Positions 48,301 through 59,680 of a stretch of DNA of 64,000 nt are shown here, in pieces (position 1 is the stretch's first letter; the number at the start of each line of letters is the position of its first letter). This DNA comes from Monarcha castaneiventris obscurior (lineage: Eukaryota > Chordata > Aves > Passeriformes > Monarchidae): positions 691,501-755,500 of the forward strand of contig JAMPIT010000230.1 in assembly GCA_026261815.1 (NCBI GenBank), in the 5' to 3' direction. The notes under the pieces are model-generated. The model saw nothing but the letters and a program-made list of their open reading frames with translations. It ran no database searches and had not been told where the DNA came from. Both the position numbers and the translations under genes were made by a program.

Positions 48301-49165
48301 AGGGTATCTGTGGTGACTCTCCAGTCCCACACCATATTGAAGGTGCCTCTGAAAATGCATTTTCAGGAACTGTCCTTAGCACACATCTACTTAATGTGGC
48401 AAAATATTTAGTGAAGCAGTTAATTACGGATTGCTCCAAGGCTGATCCCTTTGGAAAATGACTCCATTTGCTAATTCTCCTTTCACAATAACTGATTTCA
48501 ATCAACCCTTTCCTTAGTTCATCCACTGCCTGCAGCTCTTCCAACAACAGCTGCTCCCAAACTGTCTCGGGGACAATCTGACCTCGTCATTTTTTCTAAC
48601 TGGAAAATTCACCCATGAGATTTTCCTCACTCCAATCAGGATTCTTTGGAGCCACACACTGTGCATTTGCCTTTGGCACAGCTCTAACGACCTGATGGTG
48701 CAATTAATGATTCTTTTTCCTAATAATCCCTCTCCAAACAATGTGAATGTGTTTCCCCCACTGACACGTTTCCCCCCAGTAAATCCCATTTCTGTGCCTC
48801 TAGTCCTGATCTTCTGTGAGCTCCACATTGTCCTTGCTCCATGGTATTACACATTGTCTTATCTGTTCATATAAATTTCTCTGGATGTCATGGCAGAAAG
48901 GGAGTCAACAAAATTAGGGAGAAGACGTGGAAAATACAAGTAGAATTAATGACAGTTCCACAATTTAGGAGTTCAGTTCACATTTTCAGAAGATTTTCAG
49001 AATTAGAGACCATGATGGAAACAGATGCTTCTCTAGGACTTTCAAAACCACTTAAAATGGGATTTAAACACTTAAGTTTTTTCTGAATCGCATGTTAGTT
49101 TTACTTGAGAAGTGTTTGGGAACTTGGAATGGGTGGACTGAATACTTTGTGAACTCCTCTGTTAG
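45341..49165. other. Unique sequence, no gene recognised
   Basis: 3.8 kb without a recognised gene or repeat. Minus-strand frames near 48281-48828 (88 and 104 codons) have no recognisable features. Confidence 0.6.
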
Positions 49166-49402
49166 AAGATCAGAACTGATGAAATTCTTCCCTGTGAGGG
49201 AGGTGAGGCTCTGGCACAGGGTCACAGGGTGCCCAGAGAAGCTGTGGCTGCCCCTGGATCCCTGGAAGTGTCCAAGGCCAGGTTGGACAGGGCTTGGAGC
49301 AGCCTGGGGTAGTGGAAGGTGTCCCTGCCCGTGGCAGGGGGTTGGAATGAGATGGTCCTTAAGGTCTCCTTCCAACTCAAACCATTTTGTGATTCTATCA
49401 AT
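49166..49402 (+). mobile_element. CR1 LINE 3' fragment
   Basis: Sense CR1: AAATTCTTCCCTGTGAGGGA, GGTGAGGCTCTGGCACAGGG (with a 9-10 bp local duplication, CACAGGGT x2), GCCCAGAGAAGCTGTGGCTG, GTCCAAGGCCAGGTTGGACA, GGAAGGTGTCCCTGCCCGTG, TAAGGTCTCCTTCCAACTCA, tail TTTTGTGATTCTAT. Confidence 0.93.
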
Positions 49403-49831
49403 CTTCACTTATCTCAGGATTAATAATTTAGTCTAACCTAGTGATCAAGCTCCTTCAGAACCAGTGGAAAGGCACAGATTTCCCCTTAGATATTTATTTT
49501 GCTATGGACTGACTCTGAAAAAATCTGTGCCTCCCTCGGATTTTGAAGGGAATTTACATTACTGGCTTAATTTCCATTAGCTAAAATCAGGTGGGATGAA
49601 TCCTATTTTCCATACCTGTTCTGTGGTTGTTTTCAGCCATGGAAAAGTGACAGCTTTCATCTTCCAGTCTTTATTATCTGACTTGAGTAAGTACTTTGGC
49701 AAACACAGCAAGTTTGTCTTCAAGCACATAAACACCCAAGTTGTGTTTAACACTTTTGATTCCACACAAATGCTAAAGGTAATGCAGGCCATGTTTAAAA
49801 TGAGAAACATTGAAGTTTATATCCCTTAACC
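49403..49831. other. Unique AT-rich sequence, no gene recognised
   Basis: Two opposed 77-codon frames overlap here; neither is recognisable. Confidence 0.6.
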
Positions 49832-49890
49832 ACAGAATCGTGGTCATCAAATCATTTATATTGGAAAAGACCTCTAAGACCATCAATAAG
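49832..49890 (-). mobile_element. CR1 LINE 3' end, short and decayed
   Basis: Antisense tail: CACAGAATCGTGGTCATCAA, then ATATTGGAAAAGACCTCTAAGA and CCATCAA. Only about 59 bp are recognisable. Confidence 0.7.
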
Positions 49891-52800
49891 CAAATCTCAG
49901 AATTTTCTGCAAAAAGATGTGACAAAGATGTTATTGTCCATAAAATGATGTTTGCTGATACCATTTTTTACTGCTAATGCACAAAGATGGGAGCTTTGTC
50001 ACGGGGTGAAAATGAGTTTTTAATGTGGAACGACATTACTGCCTGAGGCTTAGTTATGTTCAATTACTGATACAATGGAGAAGTTTCACTGACTCAATCA
50101 CTGATTTCACACAGTCCTCGTATGACTGAGGAGAGGTTTGGCCACTGATTTTACAGACCAAACTAGGAGATATTGGAATTTTTTTTTCTATTTTTCTGGT
50201 GAGACTGTGCTTTGACTGAAACTTTCCCATTACTCATCCCTTCAGCATCAAGACGCCTTGACAGGCAGTCAGGCTGGCAGATAAAGTAGAAGTGGTAAGG
50301 AAAACAATTTTTTTTGGCAAGGTACGTCCTCAGCAAAGACCAGAAATTTCTTCACACTAAGGAAGAAAACTTATGAAAGGCTGGCAACAAAAACTCTCCC
50401 TCAGATCACTGGAAATAAAAAATAAGAATAGCCAAGAGTTAGAGATAAGAGATAATAAGATAATAAGAGATAACGAAGTCCTTTTAAGGGAAAAAAACCC
50501 CAATCAACAAAAACCAAAACCAAATAACCACACACCTTAGACAGACGAAGATCTCGCTCTAAGTAATTGTTCTGGACACTTTTACTTCCATTTCTAAGCC
50601 CCCTATAACTGCTAATAATTTTAATTGTGACTTTAAAATCATTTTTCCTACTGTAAAGATGGGCATGTAGAAGGAAAAAGAACCAAACCATGGCCACCGA
50701 GGTTATACAAGAAATCTGCCGCAGATTAGAGAATTAAACAAGGTCCCTTGACTTCTAGGCTAAGAACATATTTAAAAATACCAGCCAAATCCCATCAGAC
50801 AAATATAAAAAAATAAGAAATAATCATAACTGACTCCCCTTCTTTTTTTTTTTTTAAATTAGAACCTGAGATGTGAAAAGTATTTTTCACCAAAGGCTGA
50901 AGAAAAAGCCCCAAAGCCTCACTGTGCACCCCTTCAGAGCAGAGCACCACGAAGTGAACAGCATTTTGGAGAGGCAGCACTCAGATGCAGCCACTCAGAA
51001 GTTGTGTGCCGTGTTTCCCCTCGTTCCTCAGACACGCAGGCACATTTTCTGATGACAGCTTTATGGAAGTGACAGCTTCTCTGTCAGCAATATGCTGCTT
51101 CATGCAGGCAATTTGGCATCCAGAAAGCCCCTTTTACCAGAAAGAGGGTGTGAGATGACATCATTTCTCTATAAAGATATCTTATTCTGAAGGCCAGTGC
51201 AAATACCTTCCCTAATAAATATTTTAGAGCGTATTTTTCACAGCTGTGCTGTTCAAATCCTGCCTTCTGTGTATGCACACCACTCATAGAGTATTGCAGA
51301 TCAGCCTCTTGTGTCTTGCAGAAGCAAGGCAACATTTTGGATCTCCTCCTTGCTTTGACACTGAGATTTGGGTTCAAAGGCAAGATTTGTGTCGGGGAGA
51401 TACATCTGACCTACACAGAGGGAGGAAGTGTGGAAGAATGTAGGGATAATTCCCCAGGGTGCTGCTCGTGCCTTTGGATGAGCACAGGTGGAGATGTCAC
51501 AGGCACAATGTTGGGAATTTGTAGTAATGTAAATATTGCTCTGAATTAGATCTTCAGCAGAGTGGAGCAAATCTGGGAAATGAACATTGCAAAGAACCAT
51601 TTAAACAGAAGGAAATCTTTATTCCGTGGTCTGCACTGGGGCTGCTGTGGGAGCCAGAGCTCTGCTTCAGCTCTAAAACATGGGAGGGGGATCAGAGACA
51701 GGGACAGCTTGTTAATGTGGGAGGATTCTCACATTAGGGCTTTCATTGCACAGGTCAGGCCATTCTCCTGGTGGGAAAGCAAAAATGAATGCAAACCAAA
51801 CATCTTTTTTATCACAAGGGTGAGGGACAAAGAGGGAGACAAACTCAGTATCCTGTACTTCATGGTACTGAAATAATCTCTCCTTGAGGCCTTCTGCTGT
51901 GTTTAATGCCAAAGCCAGACACTCCAATCCAAAGGGGTTCATGCTACTGGTGGGCCAATATTTACCAAATATATATCTCAAAAGGCGATTTTTTTTGTTC
52001 ATGTTTCAATAAAAAGACTGGAATTCACTGCCACCTCCAGTCCTCTTGTCTCACACTTGCAATTAATGAGTTACTTGTCATTCGTATTGTGTATTAAATT
52101 CTATTTTTAGATTATCCTCCTATATTTATTTTTTTAGAATAAGGATTGCTGTATCATGTCTTAGTTCTATTTGACATGGTGGTAATTTTTCATTTTAATT
52201 CAATCCAGACTAATTTATCCTTATAATCTGCTATGTATATGCACACAACTATCTAAATGCACAAACAACTATCCATGAAGATTCAGAAGCACAGATCTAT
52301 TATATATATAAATGTAGACAAAACCCATCTGTGTATACGTAAAGAAATGCAGATCAAAAACCAAACTTGTAAATTTATTTCTATTTCTTTCAGAATTTAT
52401 TCAATTCAAAGCTTGAAAACAAAGCTGGCATGGAAGACATCAAATAAAGTGAGATATGTCTAGCACAAGTCAATGTAAATTGTACTGTCAGTGCTGTCTC
52501 CTTGCTTACACCACCAATTTGGGAACAACTTTTAGCTTCGATTCAAATGTCTGTTCATTTTGAAAATGACAAATGAGTAGGAAAACATTTGCACTGACAT
52601 GGGGACATTCGTTTCTTAGAAGCCCCAGCTACAAAAGCCCTGGGTGGTCAAAATTATGAAAAATTGTGTTCCATTTTCCCTGGGAGAGATGTATCTGAGA
52701 CTGCCCAATTTCTTTTTATGCAATGCACATCTATTACTATAGTAACAACATACAGCTCTCTAATTTGCTTGATTGCAGGCTGGGGATCAGAGAGAAAAGC

Positions 52801-54497
52801 AGATTGGTGAAATTTTCAGTAAGATATGAATCTTTCTACTTTAAAAATTGTCCAAGAAGGAACATTCAGTTCTCTGCTGTTGCTATACAAAAATGAGGCC
52901 ATTTTATGTTTTGTCCTCAGCAAGACCTGATGGAAGAAAAAACAAATTACTTTTGCTTTTGTTTAGCTTTTATTCATTTCAGTTTTGTCACTTTGAGTAT
53001 AGAACTTTCAAAAAAACTTAGTTATTCGATATTTCCTGATATATCAGGTTTTCAGAGAAATCACTTCTTCACCAACATTGATGCCTTCCATCCACTCTTT
53101 TTGCTGTTTATTATTATTTTATTTTGGGTTGTTTTATTTTATTTTGCATTTGTTTTAACACCAGTAGCTCTAAAATTCAAGATGCCATTTAAATTTGTTT
53201 TCTCATCAAACTCCATGTATGAAGACTCAGAAATCTTCTCATTGCTGTCACTGAACAATGATTTGGGGTTAACAGAAGTGGATTTACTGAGTTTTTGCCA
53301 CATCCTTTGCTCTGTTTTTAGTCTTATAGACAACAAACACCATTTGTATATTTATTCTCCTGTGCTTTCAGAAGGGTTGAGAGATCAGGTTTGTGCTGGT
53401 AAATTGGAACATCCTGAATCTGTATTTGCCAAGCAGGGCAGCAATGGCAAATTTCCCCGGGCTCCAAATGCCTCCTGTAGTTAGAGATACCCAGAGAAAT
53501 GCCCAGAGCATGACTTCTCCCTCTTTTTCTTTATAGATATTATTTATATAGATTTGAAAGCCTGTGGCAGAACTGCAGGAGAAGCACCCACAGGTTCTTG
53601 ACTTAGACATTTACAAACAACCCCGTTGAAATACAGCCACATCCACCCTCACTTCAAAGCACAAAGTGCATTTTTGCCCTGCTAAAGCTCAAATCTGTTT
53701 TGGTGGATCTGTACCATTCAGATTCCTTGAATCAGAAAGTCATTTTCTATGTTATTTTTCACTTGAATGTGAGATGCTGTTACCCTGGGAATGTAAAGCA
53801 GGAAATGAATTATATTTTGCTTGAGAAGAAAGTATTTTTGATAGAAAAAAAACCAGCTCACTTGCCTGGAGGTGTTATTATGTCTACCAAAACCAAAAGT
53901 GCTATTGAGTTACCCTTAAAGCAGCATAATATGCACACAGCAAAAATTATAAAGCAGAAGCTCTGCAAGTTACTCTCCAGTGTAATTCATTCTCAGTATC
54001 CAGTTCCTCCAAAGTCATTATACACTCGGTAATAGAATGCTCCAAACCAAACACAGGATATTTTTTTCTACAGCCTATTATGGCTGACATCAAAAGAGTC
54101 AGGAAAGCAGAGATTTCATACCATTTAAATAAACTAATTTAAATGCACTGCATCTTCCCAATGATCAAAACAACGTGTGGGACTGATAAGGCCTTTTTTT
54201 TTTTTGTTTTCTTTTTCATACTTTCAAGGGTGATTTATGTTACAATTTCCATCCTAATGGCCACAGTTCATACTTGTTGAAGGAAGTCATAAGAGATTTA
54301 AGTGAAAAACAAGGGGAGAAATACCAACATCTACCTGAAAGTGCAGAGGTCATATAACTTCATGCTGAGCAATGTATAAACTGAAACTCCATCAAACCAA
54401 TTGGCAACAGCCTCTGGAAAGCTCCTATGGAAGTAAAGGCACCATGCCATGGTGAAGAGGATCAGAAGTGATAAAGTAGAGAATTCAACAAATAAGG
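49891..54497. other. Unique AT-rich sequence, no certain gene
   Basis: Contains short ATAAGAGAT-type tandem motifs (50445-50473), a T run near 50843-50856, a T run near 54195-54205, and one long open frame listed separately. No mobile element recognised. Confidence 0.55.
52906..53484 (+). CDS. Open frame of 192 codons, unrecognised; probably not a gene
   Basis: ATG at 52906 to TAG at 53482-53484. The predicted product is rich in Phe, Leu, Ser and Ile, with a hydrophobic segment at roughly residues 66-87 (many F, L, I, V, W) that could span a membrane, and a second hydrophobic patch near 17-33. I recognise no family. No promoter or Kozak context stands out. TTTTGTCCTCAG just after the ATG looks like a splice acceptor (AG at 52919-52920), so the frame could be part of an exon, but no partner donor was identified. 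T-rich DNA has few stops in some frames, so chance is the leading explanation. This is the longest frame in the window outside simple repeats. Confidence 0.15.
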   Translation: MFCPQQDLMEEKTNYFCFCLAFIHFSFVTLSIELSKKLSYSIFPDISGFQRNHFFTNIDAFHPLFLLFIIILFWVVLFYFAFVLTPVALKFKMPFKFVFSSNSMYEDSEIFSLLSLNNDLGLTEVDLLSFCHILCSVFSLIDNKHHLYIYSPVLSEGLRDQVCAGKLEHPESVFAKQGSNGKFPRAPNASCS

Positions 54498-54965
54498 GAA
54501 TCATAAAATGGTTTGGGTTGGAAAGGACCTTAAAGATCACCCGGTGTCACCCCCTGCCATGGGCAGGGACACCTTCCACTGTCCCAGGTTGCTCCAAGCC
54601 CCATCCAGCCTGGCCTTGGGCACTGCCAGGGATCCAGGGGCATCCACGGCTTCTCTGGACACCTTGTGCCAGGGCCTCACCACCCTCACAGGGAAGGATT
54701 TCTTCCTAAAATCTAAATGAAGTTTCCCCTCTTCAGTTTGAAGCCATTCCCTGTATCCTGTCCCTCCATCCCTTGTCCCAAGTCCCTCTCCAGCTCTCCT
54801 GCAGCCCCTTTAGGCCCTGGAAAGAGGCTCTGAGGTCTCCCTGAAGCCTTCTCTTCTCTAGGTGAACACCCCCAGCCACCCCCAGCCTGGCTCCAGAGCA
54901 GAGGGGCTCTCGCCCTCAGAACAGTTCCACGGCCTCCTCTGGACTCATTCCAGCAGCTCCACCTC
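54498..54965 (-). mobile_element. CR1 LINE 3' fragment, about 470 bp
   Basis: Antisense CR1, well preserved: GAATCATAAAATGGTTTGGG, TTGGAAAGGACCTTAAAGAT, CCCTGCCATGGGCAGGGACA, GGTTGCTCCAAGCCCCATCC, CCTTGGGCACTGCCAGGGAT, GGGAAGGATTTCTTCCTAAA, CAGTTTGAAGCCATTCCCTG, CTCTGAGGTCTCCCTGAAGC, CTGGCTCCAGAGCAGAGGGG, CCTCCTCTGGACTCATTCCA. It is the same subfamily as 34353-34886, in opposite orientation. Confidence 0.95.
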
Positions 54966-55152
54966 CTTTCCATATTGTGATGAACCTGTCACCACCCCAG
55001 GCTGTACTACAAGGTTATAATGCACTAAATCCTTTACTGTAAACCCACAGGATTATCCCAGTGATATGGATAAGGCCCAAAATACTCAGGAGATAAGGAG
55101 ATGAGGTGAAATCAAGCCTTCCCTAGAAAAGTGGGGAAAATCAATTCCCTAG

Positions 55153-55232
55153 CTTGAAACAAGTCCTGTAGTTTTAATCAATTTTGTGTTGGGTTTTTTG
55201 GTTGGTTGGTTGGTTGGTTGGTTGGTTGGGTG

Positions 55233-55264
<32 letters not shown>

Positions 55265-55894
55265 GTTGGTTGGGTGGTTGGTTGGGTGGTTGGGTGGTTG
55301 GTTGGGTGGTTGGTTGGGTGGTTGGTTGGGTGGTTGGGTGGTTGGTTGGGTGGTTGGTTGGTTGGTTGGTTGGGTTGTTGGTTGGGTGGTTGGTTGGTTG
55401 GTTGGTTGGGTTGTTGGTTGGGTGGTTGGGTGGGTGGTTGGGTTGTTGGTTGGGTGGTTGGTTGGTTGGTTGGTTGGGTTGTTGGTTGGGTGGTTGGTTG
55501 GTTGGTTGGTTGGGTTGTTGGTTGGGTGGTTGGGTGGGTGGTTGGGTTGTTGGTTGGGTGGTTGGGTGGGTGGTTGGGTGGTTGGGTGGGTTGGTGGGTT
55601 GGTTGGTTGGTTGGGTGGTTGGTTGGTTGGCTATTTTGGGAGTGTCTTTTTTTTTTTTTAAGACCAACCATACCCATTGAAAAGGTGAAAGAGCTCCAGT
55701 CTGCACGTGCAAAGGCACAGTGGAAGTGTGCAGCTTAATGGATGCTCTGGGGAGGGTTGTGCTCCCCTTAACTCGCAACAGGAGAGAAGAGCTCCGGATG
55801 TGATAGATGTGTCCTAATTTAATCCATTGAAAGGTGGAGGTCTAATCTGAAAACAGCCACTGCCTCTGACATCCATGGAAGGAAATAAACACTT
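55153..55894. repeat. Tandem duplication, unit 1 (742 bp, expanded)
   Basis: Begins CTTGAAACAAGTCC and ends GGAAATAAACACTT. It matches unit 2 (55895-56224) along its non-repetitive parts: TTTTAATCAATTTTGTGTTG at the left, and GGCTATTTTGGGAGTGT through CATCCATGGAAGG at the right. The right-hand ~230 bp differ from unit 2 by only a few substitutions. Unit 1 is 412 bp longer almost entirely because of the TTGG minisatellite at 55199-55632. Confidence 0.92.
55199..55632. repeat. GGTT/GGGT minisatellite, about 434 bp
   Basis: The plus strand is only G and T: GGTTGGTT runs punctuated by GGGTGG and GGGTTGTTGG. Between about 55357 and 55560 a higher-order unit of four GGTT repeats, then GGGTTGTTGGTTGGGT, recurs several times. 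Frames of 150-209 codons on both strands (Trp/Leu/Val/Gly or Asn/Pro/Thr/Gln repeats) are artefacts of composition. The G-rich strand has many GG and GGG runs at short spacing, compatible with G-quadruplex formation. Confidence 0.95.
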
Positions 55895-56224
55895 CTTGAA
55901 ACAAATTCTCTAATTTTAATGAATTTTATGTTGGGTTTTTTGGTTGGTTGGTTGGTTGGCTATTTTGGCAGTGTATTTCTTTTATTTTAACACCAACCAT
56001 ACCCATTAAAAAGGTGAAAGAGCACCAGTTTCCAAGTGCAAAGGCACAGTGGAAGTGTGCAGCTTAATGGATATCCTTGGGAGGGTTGTGCTCCCCTTAA
56101 CTCGCAACAGGAGAGAAGAGCTCCGGATGTGATAGATGTGTCCTAATTTAATCCATTGAAAGGTGGAGGTCTAATCTGAAAACAGCCACTGCCTTTGACA
56201 TCCATGGAAGGAAATAAACACTTC
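55895..56224. repeat. Tandem duplication, unit 2 (330 bp, unexpanded)
   Basis: Begins CTTGAAACAAATTC and ends AATAAACACTTC. It carries only four to five GGTT repeats (55941-55959) at the place where unit 1 has the 434 bp array. Head-to-tail with unit 1 with no spacer. Confidence 0.92.
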
Positions 56225-57783
56225 CATGGAATCATAAAAATTCATCAGATGAGTGAGCTCTGGCGGAAGGTGCTTCCAGTGACAGGGGAGAGTAGAAGGT
56301 GACCATCGATGTGTTCAACAAAGAAAACACAGAGGAAGGAGTTTAATGTCTGTTCCATACCTATTCCCCCAAAAAACAAAACAAAAAAAGAGTTTCTTCC
56401 GCCAGAATTTCATACACTCTCCTAAGTTAATAGATCTCTGATAGTTTTGTACATGAAGGCACGACCCAAGGTGAAGCAAAGCTCAGGAAAAATGTTCCTT
56501 TAGATGAATTTGGGAAGATGTCCTTCTAGGAGCATGGACATCCGCTTTTCTCTATAATTACATTAAATATGGACGGGGTTTGGCACAGGAACAAATTAAT
56601 AAGTGTGAACCACTCAGAAGAGATGCTCCTCTAATTTTAATTAGTTTCACATGGGTAACTGTTAATTTCTTAGTAAAGTGAGTAATCCTGTTGGAGAAAC
56701 ACGAATATGTGAGAGTAAACAAGCAGACTCCAACCTTCAGCTGAGAGGGAAGGAGAAGGACTTTTAGAGCATGAAGTACAGTGAGTGCAAAATAAGCCAT
56801 ATGCCAGCTATTACCCCTTGATAGTTGCTTTGGATACCGAGGATCATTACTCTGTCTGTTTGTGCAAAGTGAGAAATGGAATGAAGATTTCAGGAGCACA
56901 GTTCAATACTCAGGGGAGGCTAATACATATGCATAAGTTTGGAGCATTAGTTTTAATAAGGAAATTCATTAAATTACCGAGGAGCATTTTATCATATTTT
57001 TAAAAAAAAATCCAAGTGGTGCTCTGTTACAAATAAAGTTGTGCTGGCTGTAAACCCCAAATTATTTAACTTCATACTACTTTGTTGTTTAATGCAATGA
57101 GAATATATGGCTTCTTCAGTGCTTTTCTGAAATGAAATATTAATAAATCTGATTTTGCTTGATTTCTGTTCAAGGATATCTTTAAAATACTTATCTATTA
57201 ATATTGAATTATATTTTGGGGAGGGACAGACCCTTAGCTGGACATCACTATCTCTTTTCTACCAAGGGTATAGAGCTAATTTACTTCAGGTGAATATTAT
57301 GAATATTTTAATACAACTAAGTTGCTGAATACAAAACTAGATCCTAAAAAGGGGCAGAACTGCAGGTTTGCTCTGCAGTCTCTAAAGCTCCATGTTCAAA
57401 GAATTGCTATAGACAAAATCTCTTTTGCAGTATTAATTTAAGCAGAAATCAGGTAGATTTCTAAAGAACAGAGCAGAGTCATCCTGGAATGCACAGTCTT
57501 GTTGGAAACAGTATCTTAGAAAGTTTTGGTGAATCTCCAGTATAGAAACCTTTTTCTTGATTTCAAAAAAAATCTAAGTGCCCAAATTCTCTACACATAA
57601 ATTTTCCAGCTTTGCTGATTTGCACGGCAGATGTAAATCATCTGAGATATGGGATTATGGAGATGTGTGGTGAGATTCATGTCATCCATCACAACATCTA
57701 ACCAGTCTGAGCTGTCCCAGCAGCAGCACTGCAAAGGGAAGAGCAGATCCAGAGGATGCTCTTCCCTCCCACTTTGGGGTCTG
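56225..57783. other. Unique AT-rich sequence, no gene recognised
   Basis: No recognised gene or repeat. The 113-codon minus-strand frame at 56558-56899 is unremarkable. Confidence 0.6.
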
Positions 57784-58330
57784 TAGAATCACAGAGTCGT
57801 TAAGGTTTGAAAAGACCTTTAAATTCATAAAGGTCAACCATTAACTAAGCCCCACAAAGGCCACCACCGTACCCTGTCCCCAAGTGCCACATCTACACCT
57901 CTTTTAATTCCCTCCAGGAATGGTGACTCCACCACTGCCCTGGGCAGCCTGTCAGGGCTTGGTGAGCCTTTCCATGAAGAAATGTTTCCTAATATCCAAT
58001 CTAAATCTCCCCTGGTGAAACTCAAGGCCGTTCCCTCTCCTCCTGTCCCTGTTCCCTGGGAGCAGAGCCCGACCCCCCCCCGGCTGCCCCCTCCTGTCAG
58101 GGAATTGTGCAGAGCCACAAGGTCCCCCCTGAGCCTCCTTTTCTCCAGGCTGAGCCCCTTTCCCAGCTCCCTCAGCCTCTCCTGGTGCTCCAGACCCTTC
58201 CCCAGCTCCGTTCCCTTCTCTGGATATGCTCCAGCCCCTCAGTGTCCTTCTTATCAGGAGGAGTCCAAAACTGATCTCAGGATTTGAGGTGAGGCCTCAC
58301 CAGTGCCCAGCACAGGGGGACAATCTTCCC
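57784..58330 (-). mobile_element. CR1 LINE 3' fragment, about 545 bp
   Basis: Antisense CR1 of the CCATTAACC...CACTGCC type: TAGAATCACAGAGTCGTTAA, GGTTTGAAAAGACCTTTAAA, CAACCATTAACTAAGCC, CCCAAGTGCCACATCTACAC, CTCCACCACTGCCCTGGGCA, TTTCCTAATATCCAATCTAA, GGGAGCAGAGCCCGACCCCC, CACAAGGTCCCCCCTGAGCC, TTTTCTCCAGGCTGAGCCCC, TTTGAGGTGAGGCCTCACCA, GTGCCCAGCACAGGGGGACA. Relatively GC-rich and well preserved, but frames are broken. Confidence 0.95.
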
Positions 58331-59387
58331 TAAATTCCCCAGTTTGTCATAGAGGAGTATTTAGTGCCATCAGAGATGGCCTAAAGGGTCTTGCCTGGCC
58401 TTCTAGAAGACAAGAGATTGTATTTAGGTTCTCTGCTTTGTCTTCCAGCTCCACACAGATATTTTGGATACCACCTGACAGCTGGTACTGCAATGGGTCT
58501 CTGTATTTATGTGCCTGGAGAGGAGCTCAGGCACCCAACTCCTGTATGGAGGTCTGGACTGCAGCACCTAAATTTACAATTCTGGAGCCTTTAGACACAG
58601 GACATGAATTGCATCCCTAAAAACAAACACCAGAGCTTCTGTCCCTCTTTTTCCAAGAAGGTATTTCCTTTCATTCTTATTTAAAGGTCTTAAAATTTTA
58701 GAGTATGGACAATTCAATCCTAGCTTATAAAGGATAAAGGAAGATAAAATTATTGATTGGGGGATTTCCCCTAAAACTTTATTACATTCTCCAACATCTG
58801 AGGGATAATAATTTAAATGAGCAGTTGTTGCAAAGAAATGATCAAATTTACACTGTCTGTTCATTTAATAAAATTCTGTGGCTTTTTTAATCACACAGCA
58901 CTTCCCACTCCAGTTTTGATCTGTGGAGATTGCTTGAAACCAGGCAGCAGAACATTTTAATGTGCAGTCAGAGTCAGAAGGGTAAGGTCTCTGCTTTTCA
59001 AAGAAAGTAGGCCAATGAATGTGGAGAGCCACGCTGGTGGCAGACTGTGTGAAAAGGAGCAGGAATGTATCAAGGTCTTTAATTGAGCTCCTTCATTCTT
59101 AAAATGAATCCCATGTAATAGCTCTTTGGCAGGAGCTGCTGGGCTCTTCTGAAGAGCTGTCTGACAGTAACCACAAGGCCATATTAATTTTCCTGACACC
59201 TGAAAGCATCAGACCATCACATGATGACTTAATTCTCAATAAAGTCTCCTCTAAACCACCTTTGATAAGCTGCAGGGCTGCATAACAAAGAAGGAATAGA
59301 CTTGGTGAAATTACTGCTCCTAATTTGTAGGAGAGAAATCTAAATTATCACTTTCCCTAATTCCCTGAAAGGAGAATGTAGCAAGGG
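58331..59387. other. Unique sequence, no gene recognised
   Basis: No recognised gene or repeat beyond CR1 edges. The 105-codon frame at 58303-58620 starts in the CR1 and has no domain. Confidence 0.6.
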
Positions 59388-59680
59388 GGGGGTCAGCCCC
59401 TTCTCCCAGGCAACCAGTGACAGGAAGAGAGGACCTGGCCTCAAGCTGTGCCAGGGGAGGTTCAGGCTGGACAACAGAAAGAATTTCCTCATGGAAGGGG
59501 TTGTTAAACATTGGAATGCGCTGCCCAGGGAGGTTTGGAGTCCCCATCCCTGCGGGTGTCCAGGGAAGGCCTGGGTGTGGCACTCAGTGCTCTGGGCTGG
59601 TGACAAGGTTGGGATCAGTCACAGCTTGGGCTCGATGGTCTTTGAGGGCTTTTTCACCTTCATGATTCTGTGATTCTGTG
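59388..59680 (+). mobile_element. CR1 LINE 3' fragment
   Basis: Sense CR1 of the low-GC-tail subfamily: CCTTCTCCCAGGCAACCAGT, GACAGGAAGAGAGGACCTGG, CCTCAAGCTGTGCCAGGGGA, GGTTCAGGCTGGACAACAGA, AAGAATTTCCTCATGGAAGG, GGTTGTTAAACATTGGAATG, CGCTGCCCAGGGAGGTTTGG, GGGCTCGATGGTCTTTGAGG, TTCATGATTCTGTGATTCTG. About 290 bp. Confidence 0.95.

Noticed and set aside
55149..55778. 209-codon minus-strand frame (Asn-Gln-Pro-Thr repeats) and 151-184-codon plus-strand Trp/Val/Gly frames
   Set aside because: All are translations of the GGTT/GGGT minisatellite. Three plus-strand/minus-strand frames are open at once, which is typical of low-complexity DNA.
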